From CAYSLA01 sp964431685 (GTDB taxonomy: Bacteria; Armatimonadota; UBA5829): a stretch of DNA of 31,705 nucleotides. Made by a program: the position numbers and the translations under genes. The stretch lies in the NCBI GenBank assembly GCA_964431685.1, contig CAYSLA010000021.1, positions 1-31,705 of the forward strand, given 5' to 3'. The notes beneath the pieces were generated by a model. That model was not told the DNA's origin. It saw only the letters and a program-made list of their open reading frames with translations, and made no database searches. Below, piece after piece: positions 25,351-31,705 of this stretch (position 1 is the stretch's first letter; every line of letters begins with the position of its first letter).

Positions 25351-26264
25351 CCAAACCCAATCTTGCGGTCTCAATCGCCGGACTCACGATGAAAAACCCT
25401 GTTACGGTCGCTTCGGGGACATTCGGATTCGGCAGGGAGATGGCGGAGTTCTACGACCTGAGCCGCCTCGGGGCAGTCACGGTGAAGGGCACTTCTCTGG
25501 AGCCGTGGGCGGGCAACGACTATCCGAGGACCGTTGAGACTCCGTCAGGGATGCTAAACGCCATCGGCCTGCAAAATGGCGGACTTACAGACTTCCTCGA
25601 AGACAAACTGCCTTTTCTGAGGCAGTTCGATACGCCGGTGATAGTGAATGTGGTGGGCCACTCCCTGGAGGAGTATGTTCAGGTCGCCGCAGCGCTGGAC
25701 AAGGCCGATGGTGTGTCCGCGCTGGAACTGAACATAAGCTGTCCCAATGTGAAAGCCGGATGTCTCGCATTCGGTTCGACCCCGGAAGGCGCTGCGCAGG
25801 TCGTGAGCGCAGTCCGCACGCTAACTCGTCTGCCGCTGATTACCAAACTCTCCCCCAATGTGGGGAACATAGTTGAGATCGCACACGCTGCGGCGGAGGC
25901 AGGCAGCGACGCGCTGTCTCTCATCAATACCCTGCTCGGCACGGCGATAGACCCCTGGCGACGGAAGTTCAGGCTTGCCAACGTAACAGGCGGACTGTCA
26001 GGTCCGGCGGTCAAGCCTGTCGCCCTTCGGATGGTGTATGAGGTGGCCAGGAATGTGCAGGTGCCAATCATTGGCATGGGCGGGATCATGACCGGCATCG
26101 ACGCTGTAGAGTTCATGCTTGCCGGGGCGACCGCCGTGGCCGTGGGGACGGCAAGCTTTGTTAATCCGATGGCGGCCCTTGACGTGATTCACGGCATAGA
26201 GAAGTATCTCGCGTCGATGGGTATTGGTGATGTTAACGAAATAATCGGCGCCGTCGGAAAGTAG
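25341..26264 (+). CDS. pyrD: Dihydroorotate dehydrogenase, class 1B catalytic subunit
   Basis: 307-residue FMN barrel enzyme of the fourth step of UMP synthesis. Signatures: NPVTVASGTFGFG (19-31), NAIGLQNGG (FMN/orotate contacts), ELNISCPNVKAGCLAFG with Cys131 as the class 1 catalytic base, TKLSPNV, and IGMGGIMTGIDAVEFMLAGATAVAVGT near the phosphate site. Length and the partnered pyrK identify class 1B (NAD-dependent, heterotetramer). The ATG at 25341 lies inside the last codons of pyrK, so translation is coupled; the longer frame to 25302 is inside pyrK. It is followed by the 81-bp tandem repeat and then pyrF. Confidence 0.96.
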   Translation: MGLTKPNLAVSIAGLTMKNPVTVASGTFGFGREMAEFYDLSRLGAVTVKGTSLEPWAGNDYPRTVETPSGMLNAIGLQNGGLTDFLEDKLPFLRQFDTPVIVNVVGHSLEEYVQVAAALDKADGVSALELNISCPNVKAGCLAFGSTPEGAAQVVSAVRTLTRLPLITKLSPNVGNIVEIAHAAAEAGSDALSLINTLLGTAIDPWRRKFRLANVTGGLSGPAVKPVALRMVYEVARNVQVPIIGMGGIMTGIDAVEFMLAGATAVAVGTASFVNPMAALDVIHGIEKYLASMGIGDVNEIIGAVGK

Positions 26265-26271
26265 ACGCGAC

Positions 26272-26433
26272 CTACTATGCTTCGCGGACGTTTGTCCCGA
26301 AGCGCACGCGATCTGGTCTTCGGGGCACAAGCCCGCGAAGTATCATCCTGTTCTACTATGCTTCGCGGACGTTTGTCCCGAAGCGCACGCGGTCTGGTCT
26401 TCGGGGCACAAGCCCGCGAAGTATCATCCTGTT
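26272..26433 (+). repeat. 81-bp tandem duplication between pyrD and pyrF
   Basis: Two head-to-tail copies of an 81-base unit (26272-26352 and 26353-26433) differ at one base (A at 26311, G at 26392). Each unit is itself an imperfect inverted repeat: TATGCTTCGCGGACG and TGTCCCGAAG on the left answer CTTCGGGGCAC and CCCGCGAAGTAT on the right. Each copy can thus form a long hairpin, or the two can cross-pair. The core matches the palindrome family at 6387-6426 and 16875-16898. It starts 8 bases after the pyrD stop and ends 33 bases before the pyrF start. Confidence 0.9.
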
Positions 26434-26466
26434 GCTTCGAAGCGAGATATGCAGGAGGGAGCGATA

Positions 26467-27177
26467 TTGGGCAAGGAAAGAATAATAGTCGCTGTTGACG
26501 TAGACTCAGCGGACAGGGCCGAAGCACTCGCGAAGCGAGTAGCGGGGGAAGTCGGCGGGTTGAAAGTGGGCTTGGAACTGGTCAATGCCGCGGGATTTGG
26601 GGTGCTGGACCGGATGAGAGCCGCAGGCGCCGAGCGGATATTCTACGACTGCAAATTCCACGACATCCCGAACACCGTGGCTGGGGCGTCCCGAGCTGCC
26701 GCGAGACTGGGTGTGTGGATGTTCAATGTTCACTGTTCCGGTGGATACGACATGATGAAAGCCGCGCGTGAGGCTGTGGAGGATGGCGCGCGGTCCGTGG
26801 GGGTGGGGCGCGCGTTGGTAATCGGGGTTACGGTCCTGACCAGCATAGACCAACGGACTCTGACCGATGAGCTTGGCGTGTCTGCAGCGGTACGCGATCA
26901 GGTTGTGCGGTTGGCGGTGCTCGCTCGGAAAGCGGGCCTGGACGGAGTTGTCGCCTCGCCCCACGAGGTGGAGGCAATTCGTTCGGAGTGCGGTCCCGAT
27001 TTTGTGATTGTGACGCCAGGGGTGCGCCCGGCAGGCGCTGACGTTGCCGATCAGAAGAGGGTGATGACGCCGTCCGAGGCAGTGGTAGCAGGCGCTGATT
27101 ACCTGGTAATCGGCAGACCGATCACGAAAGCCAACGACCCTGCCGGGGCTGCCAGAGAGATTGCGTCTCAGATATAG
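26467..27177 (+). CDS. pyrF: Orotidine 5'-phosphate decarboxylase
   Basis: 236-residue TIM-barrel enzyme that makes UMP from OMP, last step of the pathway. The catalytic set is present: Asp11 in VAVDVDS, Lys33 in GLKVGLELV, and DCKFHDIPNTV with Asp61, Lys63 and Asp66. The phosphate-binding VTPGVRPAGAD and VIGRPIT follow near the C-terminus. The start is taken as TTG 26467, with AGGAGGG placed 7 bases upstream; an in-frame ATG at 26449 would put that ribosome site inside the coding region and adds residues unlike the family. It follows pyrKD with only the tandem repeat between, and is probably co-transcribed if the hairpins allow. Confidence 0.95.
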   Translation: MGKERIIVAVDVDSADRAEALAKRVAGEVGGLKVGLELVNAAGFGVLDRMRAAGAERIFYDCKFHDIPNTVAGASRAAARLGVWMFNVHCSGGYDMMKAAREAVEDGARSVGVGRALVIGVTVLTSIDQRTLTDELGVSAAVRDQVVRLAVLARKAGLDGVVASPHEVEAIRSECGPDFVIVTPGVRPAGADVADQKRVMTPSEAVVAGADYLVIGRPITKANDPAGAAREIASQI

Positions 27178-27479
27178 ACGCTCGCGTGGCGACGAGATGG
27201 GAAGTATGGGCCGATCTGAGGCACAGTAGACGTCCCATTTCTCCCATCATTCCCCTAACTCGCATAGGTCTCATTCCGAACCCTCTAGCCTGACAAACCC
27301 AGGACCACGAGACACTAAGTGAAACCATACTGACATTGCTTACGTCTGCAGTAGGGGCGGCGGATGAGCAGCCCTCTTCTCTCAATCTCGCAAGTTGGTC
27401 GCGTCTGCAGTTTGACGGCCATCTTGTCTGGTGTGTATAGTAAGTGTGCCATAGCCAACTTTCTTCGATGGACAGTAAT
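27178..27479. other. Intergenic region between pyrF and the TolC-type gene
   Basis: About 300 bases with no gene I can support. GATGGGAAGTATGGGCC and CCCATTTCTCCCATC near the left end are partly complementary and may form a hairpin after pyrF. The right end carries a clear promoter for the efflux operon. Nothing else is recognised. Confidence 0.55.
27412..27441 (+). promoter_or_regulatory. Sigma70-type promoter of the TolC-MFP-permease operon
   Basis: TTGACG (27412-27417) and TATAGT (27436-27441) are spaced by 18 bases, five of six matches in each hexamer. The predicted start near 27448 lies about 30 bases before the ATG at 27480. Confidence 0.7.
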
Positions 27480-28886
27480 ATGCGTCTGCCCTGCCTTTCA
27501 TTGCTTCTCATTCATCTTCTGGTCGTGCTATCAGAAGCGCCGTTGGCAGCGGATTCCTCAATTCCAGCCAGGCTATCGGTCTCTCAGGCCATATCGCTTG
27601 CGCTGGATGCCAATCCGGACTTGAAGAGTGCGTTCCGCGGCCGCGAGACCTCGCTGTCTAACCTGCGCATGGCCGGTATCCAGACCACATACGGCATCGG
27701 TAGCACCGTGAAGCTAGACCACTCGCCTGGAGACTCTTCGTTTGACGGATTGGTGTCGTACGACCTGACACACCAGAACCTGGCTGGCACAAAAGCCAGT
27801 GCAGCGGTCTCTCCCATTGGCACAGGCAGCGACCGCGGGTCAGTTGGATTGCGATTGACGCATCCGCTGATGCGCGGGAAAGGGGCACTGAGCCCGAAGA
27901 GCGATGCCCTGCAGTCTGCCCTGTCAAACACAAACATAAGCGAGCGTGAGCTCTATCGTTCTCGTCAGGCGACTACAATCGCGGTAGTGCGCGCATATTT
28001 CAACGCGGTGCTCGCGGCAGAGCAGGTGGCCGTGCAGGAATAGGCTGTCGAGTTTGCCCAGTCCGCGTATGAAGGAGCGAAGAAGCGTGAGGAAGCCAGA
28101 CTGATCGCGGGAATCGAGGTTACTCGCGCCGAGACAAGCCTTGCCCAGACGAATGACCGTCTGCAGATACAGCGCCAGGCCGCAAGAGGGGCCATCGACC
28201 AGCTTCTGCTCGCGATAGGTTTTGGCGTAGGAAGCACACCGGAACTAACCGACCCTGTTCCCGAGCCTGACGAGTTGCCCTCTGTTGCCGGCCTGGAGGA
28301 CTCGATCAGGACAGCGCTCGCGAACCGAGCTGAGTTGGACGTGCTTGACACCAGGCTTTCCGACCGCCAGCGCCGACTCGCGATTGCCATAGACCAGCTT
28401 CGGCCTTCGCTGGACGTGATCGGATCCTACAACTCTTCGGCTCCACGTTCAGGCGCCATTTCCACCTCGATTTTCGATGCCGCGTCGCTGGTCACCGGAG
28501 TCCAGCTCACTTTTCCTCTCGACACCAGAATCGCCCGCGAGGACCGCGACACTGCCGAGCGCGAGCTTCAGGACACGAAAGACCAGCGCGCTTACAGGGA
28601 AGATCAGATCGCCGAGGAAGTCCGCGGTGCGCACCGGTCGCTTGAATCCGCAAAGGCTTCAATCGCCATATACAGCCAGAACCTCAGCGCCGCCCAGGAA
28701 CGTCTTCGCATTGCCCAGCGCATGATCGAGGAGGGGCTCGGGTCGAATCGCGAGGAACTGGAGGCCCGAGAAGCCCTGGTCCAGGTGCAGAGCAGTCTGA
28801 TCTCGGCAAAGAGGGACTACTATCTCGCCGGTGTGAGTCTGCGTCACGCAATGGGCGAGGACATCTCAACAATGGGGTTACCGTGA
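27480..28886 (+). pseudogene. TolC-family outer membrane efflux protein, interrupted by one in-frame TAG
   Basis: An otherwise intact frame of 468 codons with a single TAG at 28041-28043 (codon 188). Before it: a signal peptide (MRLPCLSLLLIHLLVVLSEA, cut near LAA) and the first TolC repeat with SVSQAISLALDANPDL and a helix ending YFNAVLAAEQVAVQE. After it, in the same frame: AVEFAQSAYEGAKKREEARL, then the second repeat (VAGLEDSIRTALANRAELDVL, a transmembrane-strand region and closing helices). Frame and family pattern hold on both sides, so this is one gene with a point nonsense change, a sequencing error, or read-through. ATG 27480 is chosen for the signal peptide; GTG 27444 and ATG 27468 are alternatives. 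It overlaps the next gene by 4 bases. Confidence 0.82.
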
Positions 28887-30283
28887 AACAGCAAATCAAG
28901 ATATGGGGCTCTCGTGTTATCATCCTTTGTCTGCTGGTCTATGGTGGATGGAAGTGGGGCGCGCCGCTCTATAAGCAGTATTTCTCGCCTAAGAAGGTTG
29001 AAGTCTACGTGCCTACCGGCAAAGCGCGAATCGGCACGTTTCTGGTCAGTTTCCACGAAGTCGGCACTCTTCAGGCGGCAAAATCAGTGCCCGTGAACTC
29101 GGAGGTCTACGGGAAAATTCTCACTCTGTTGCCCGAAGGGGTCATTGTGTCGCCGGGTGATACTATCGCGGTCCTTGACACCACCGAACTGAAGCGACAG
29201 CGTGACCAGCAGGTGCTTTCCCACAACAACGCTCAGGCAGACGTCGAACGGGTCGTGGCCCAGGCCAAGCTTGATGAGGCGTCATACCAGACCGATTTGG
29301 ACCAGGCCAAAGCAGAGCAGGAGTACAACGACAGTGAACTGCTGATCGCCAAGCAGGTTCTGGAGAGGAGAAAGGCCCTGCTCGCCGAGAAACTGATTGC
29401 GGGCGCCGAGGTCGATCAGGCTGAAGGCAATGTCCGTTCACGCCAGCTAACCGTCGATAAGGGCAAACTGCAATACTCTCTCAAACTCGCGGAGATCGAA
29501 TCGAAGCGCCGTCAGAAGCAGTCCGAAATTTCGAATATGCAGTTTCGAGAGAGAATGGCGAAGATGCAGCTTGACGAGTTCGACAAACAACTGACTTCGA
29601 CAACCATCATCGCCCCGGCTCCGGGTATGATTGTTCTTGCGAAGACAAGAGACCCGAACGGGTGGCGGCCGTTTGCGGTTGGAGACAATGTCGACCCGCG
29701 CAGAACACTGTGCACACTTCCCGATCTGACAGACATGCTGGTGAAGGTCTCTGTGGGTGAGACGGATATTCCCAAGGTCATTCTTGGGTTGAGATGCCTT
29801 GTCAGGCTGGACGCGATACCGGGCAAGTTGTTCCACGGTTCGGTGAAAGAGATTGCGAGCCTTGCGACCGAACAAGACCTCTGGCAGAGTGGGGGCACTC
29901 CTGGAAAGAAGATATTCGATGTCACGATTGACCTGGTTGAAGCCGACCCGAAGACGCTCAAACCGGGCATGAGCGCTGACGTTGAGTTCATAAGCGATTC
30001 CATCCCCAACGCACTCTATGTTCCGATTGAAGCGGTGATCGAGCGAGAGGGGAAGACCTTCGTCTACGTGAAGAAGGGCAAGAAGTTTGAGCGGCGGCAA
30101 GTGACTGCGGGCAAGCGAAATGATAATGCAGTCTGCATAACAAAGGGTCTTAGCAGGACTGACGTAATAGCCCTGCGAGACCCGACACGCACGATGGACG
30201 AACAGGAATCCGGCGGGGCCGGCAATCCCGACAAAGACAGGGAGCCGAAGAGCAAGACCGCCGTTCCGATCCCGGGCTCTTAG
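28883..30283 (+). CDS. HlyD/MacA-type periplasmic adaptor (membrane fusion protein)
   Basis: 466 residues. A signal-anchor helix (about 10-25) is followed by a barrel-sandwich half (VPVNSEVYGKILTLLPEGVIVSPGDTIA region, about 70-100). A long alpha-helical hairpin covers about 105-230 (Gln/Lys/Glu-rich coiled coil), then the second sandwich half (IIAPAPGMIVLAK) and beta-barrel domains (VGETDIPKVILGLRCLVRLD; LKPGMSADVEF; ALYVPIEAVIEREG). The tail (about 435-466) is charged and likely disordered. It bridges the inner-membrane permease and the TolC-type channel. The start is GTG in a GTGA overlap with the TolC stop. Residues around the lipoyl lobes fit MacA-like proteins of ABC exporters, as the next gene suggests. 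Confidence 0.9.
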   Translation: MKQQIKIWGSRVIILCLLVYGGWKWGAPLYKQYFSPKKVEVYVPTGKARIGTFLVSFHEVGTLQAAKSVPVNSEVYGKILTLLPEGVIVSPGDTIAVLDTTELKRQRDQQVLSHNNAQADVERVVAQAKLDEASYQTDLDQAKAEQEYNDSELLIAKQVLERRKALLAEKLIAGAEVDQAEGNVRSRQLTVDKGKLQYSLKLAEIESKRRQKQSEISNMQFRERMAKMQLDEFDKQLTSTTIIAPAPGMIVLAKTRDPNGWRPFAVGDNVDPRRTLCTLPDLTDMLVKVSVGETDIPKVILGLRCLVRLDAIPGKLFHGSVKEIASLATEQDLWQSGGTPGKKIFDVTIDLVEADPKTLKPGMSADVEFISDSIPNALYVPIEAVIEREGKTFVYVKKGKKFERRQVTAGKRNDNAVCITKGLSRTDVIALRDPTRTMDEQESGGAGNPDKDREPKSKTAVPIPGS

Positions 30284-30299
30284 ACAGCGCTGCGGTGCT

Positions 30300-30356
30300 C
30301 GGCAAGAGTAAGCGGCCCTACCGAGCGTTGCCCGGCAAGAGTGGCCGGGGCCTACC
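30300..30356 (+). repeat. Two REP-like repeat units between adaptor and permease genes
   Basis: CGGCAAGAGT...GGCC.TACC occurs twice in direct order (30300-30322 and 30331-30356). The second copy is close to the CCCGACAGGAGTGTCGGG-CCTACC arm of the palindrome at 17088-17111, so this is the same family. The element ends about 15 bases before the permease ATG, inside the operon. Confidence 0.6.
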
Positions 30357-30371
30357 AGCGGGAATATAACC

Positions 30372-31676
30372 ATGGGAATTCTCGACGCCATACAAACTGG
30401 ACTCTCCGAACTGCTGTCGCACAAGCTGCGGTCTATGCTGACCATGCTCGGCGTAATATTCGGGGTCGGCGCTGTGATCGCGATGGTTTCCATCGGCGAA
30501 GGAGCGAAGCAGTGGGCCCTTGAGCAGATCCAGCAGATGGGAATCGACGTGGTGCACGTGAAGCGCGCTGTGATTGCAGGAGAATTGGCGGACAAGGCGC
30601 AGGAGAGTTCGCCTTTTGGCCTGCGATTGTCCGATGCAGACAGCATCAGGGAAGTGTGTTCGTATGCGAGGCGCGTGATTCCTCTTCGGGAGGTCTTCGC
30701 CGACATTCGAGGCGGCGGCGGCCCCGTCAGCTTGAAGGTCGTGGGAACGGTGCCGGGCTACGAAGTAGTCACCCGAGCGAAGGTCGCTTCGGGAAGGTTT
30801 CTCAGTGACAGTGACGTGGAGAATCGCGAGTCGGTCTGCGTGCTCGGGGCGGCCGCTCGGCGCGAGCTGTTCGGTTTTGAGGACCCGGTCGGCAAGACCA
30901 TGCGTATGGGCAGGCGCATATTTCGTGTCGTTGGGGTAATGGAGGCAAAAGAGATCGGCGAGGCGAAAGCGCTTTCGGCGCTCCGCGATCTCAACTCCGA
31001 CGTATACATACCAATCACAATCTCCATAACCGACTTCCAGATGTACTCCCAGCAAGCGCTGCCGGCCAGTATGGTCAATATTATGACACTGGTCAGCAGG
31101 CTCAGGAGCAAGCAGGTTGTGGGCAACAGCCAGATATCGGAGATCATTATCCAGGTCGAGAGCGACACGGCTACCGTGCCGACCGCTTCCATCGTCCGCT
31201 CTGTTCTGAATCGCAGGCACCAGAACATCCGCGATTACGAGATAATCATACCCGCTGAGCTCCTCCGCCAGAAGCAGCAGACCCAGGACATGTTCAACCT
31301 GATCATGGCCGCCATAGCGAGCATATCTCTGCTGGTTGGCGGCATCGGAATCATGAACATCATGCTGGCCACGGTCACTCAGCGCACTAGAGAGATCGGC
31401 ATTCGGCGCTGCATTGGGGCGACTCGATGGGATATCGTCCGTCAGTTCATGCTGGAGGCGCTGGTGATCACGTGTCTCGGTGGGATCATAGGGATTGCCG
31501 CGGGGATCGGCGCCGCCCAGGCCATCTCGAAGTATGCCGATTGGCGAACCGTGGTGTCGATGCAGGCGGTCATCGTCTCATTCGGGGTGTCGGTTCTCGT
31601 CGGAGTTGTCTTCGGCATGTATCCGGCGATCCGTGCCGCGATGGTTGATCCAATCGAGGCTCTGAGGTACTCTTGA
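30372..31676 (+). CDS. MacB-type ABC transporter permease (FtsX/MacB fold)
   Basis: 434 residues with the four-helix MacB topology: TM1 at about 21-43 (LTMLGVIFGVGAVIAMVSIGEG), a large periplasmic domain (about 45-300) and TM2-4 near 308-335, 353-380 and 395-420. The stretch GGIGIMNIMLATVTQRTREIGIRR in and after TM2 and the tail YPAIRAAMVDPIEALRYS are hallmarks of the family. There is no ATPase domain in this chain; the next gene supplies it. Such mechanotransmission permeases work with a MacA-like adaptor and a TolC channel to expel substrates from the periplasm. The ribosome site (GGGA) is weak, possibly because a repeat lies just upstream. Substrate unknown. Confidence 0.93.
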   Translation: MGILDAIQTGLSELLSHKLRSMLTMLGVIFGVGAVIAMVSIGEGAKQWALEQIQQMGIDVVHVKRAVIAGELADKAQESSPFGLRLSDADSIREVCSYARRVIPLREVFADIRGGGGPVSLKVVGTVPGYEVVTRAKVASGRFLSDSDVENRESVCVLGAAARRELFGFEDPVGKTMRMGRRIFRVVGVMEAKEIGEAKALSALRDLNSDVYIPITISITDFQMYSQQALPASMVNIMTLVSRLRSKQVVGNSQISEIIIQVESDTATVPTASIVRSVLNRRHQNIRDYEIIIPAELLRQKQQTQDMFNLIMAAIASISLLVGGIGIMNIMLATVTQRTREIGIRRCIGATRWDIVRQFMLEALVITCLGGIIGIAAGIGAAQAISKYADWRTVVSMQAVIVSFGVSVLVGVVFGMYPAIRAAMVDPIEALRYS

Positions 31677-31677
31677 C

Positions 31678-31705
31678 ATGGCGCTAATCGAAATCAGAGA
31701 CCTAA
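31678..31705 (+). CDS. ABC transporter ATP-binding protein, first codons only (cut by window edge)
   Basis: Nine codons reading MALIEIRDL begin one base after the permease stop, with GAGG upstream. This start fits the first strand of MacB/LolD-type ATPases, and the TolC-adaptor-permease order predicts one here. Only the beginning is visible, so the call depends on context. Confidence 0.65.

Noticed and set aside
26272..26433. Possible CRISPR array
   Set aside because: There are only two contiguous 81-base copies with no unique spacers and no cas genes.
26449..26466. ATG start for pyrF
   Set aside because: It would place the AGGAGGG ribosome site inside the gene; TTG at 26467 has ideal spacing and gives the usual N-terminus.
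28041..28043. Amber codon reassignment or stop-codon recoding
   Set aside because: At least seven other genes in the window end in TAG at the expected place, so a genome-wide reassignment does not fit.
29447..30706. 419-codon minus-strand open frame
   Set aside because: It is antisense to the adaptor and permease genes, both clearly recognisable; it spans their junction and has no family motif.
30318..31220. 300-codon minus-strand open frame rich in His and Arg
   Set aside because: It is a shadow of the MacB-type permease with composition typical of antisense frames.
1..31705. tRNA or rRNA genes
   Set aside because: I saw no cloverleaf with a conserved T-loop and no rRNA signature in the intergenic gaps.

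Overview
The window looks like the chromosome of an anaerobic or facultatively anaerobic, didermic bacterium of roughly 55-60% GC. An outer membrane is implied by a type IV pilus secretin, a TolC-type channel with a periplasmic adaptor, and a LolA-like exported protein. Anaerobic metabolism is implied by a full-length pyruvate:ferredoxin oxidoreductase, a class 1B dihydroorotate dehydrogenase pair (PyrK/PyrD) and a 1428-residue 2-hydroxyacyl-CoA dehydratase activase fusion. The SRP RNA is the long form with an Alu domain, best known from Bacillus-like bacteria. I cannot name the phylum from the sequence alone. TAG, TGA and TAA are all used as ordinary stops, and the clear promoters have sigma70-type -35/-10 hexamers.

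Layout, left to right. (1) 1-4059, minus strand: pilM-pilN-pilO-pilP-pilQ (pilQ cut by the window edge), tightly overlapping type IV pilus assembly genes. (2) 4260-10670, minus strand: recR, nifJ, a putrescine-type aminotransferase and a HAD phosphatase, read in the order recR to HAD, with a nest of palindromes between nifJ and the aminotransferase. (3) 10848-13257, minus strand: SRP RNA, dnaX and ybaB. (4) 13384-16653, minus strand: an ABC-2 exporter (ATPase and permease) followed by a TPR membrane protein, behind a near-consensus promoter. (5) 17164-18099, plus strand: a lone zinc-binding ERCC4-type nuclease next to palindromic repeats. (6) 18145-23309, minus strand: the giant activase fusion and a LolA-like secreted protein. 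(7) 23602-24318, minus strand: comF. (8) 24520-27177, plus strand: pyrK-pyrD-pyrF, with an 81-bp tandem duplication before pyrF. (9) 27480 to the end, plus strand: a TolC-type gene interrupted by one in-frame TAG, a membrane-fusion protein, a MacB-type permease and the first codons of its ATPase, making a tripartite export operon.

Most of the window is conserved housekeeping, envelope and anaerobic metabolism genes. I do not see a clearly new multi-gene defence or biosynthetic system. The items most worth a second look are the Cys-rich activase fusion with a long leader, the isolated zinc-ribbon/ERCC4 nuclease, the amber-interrupted TolC gene, the conserved-looking ABC-TPR trio, and several families of dispersed palindromic repeats that fill nearly every intergenic gap.
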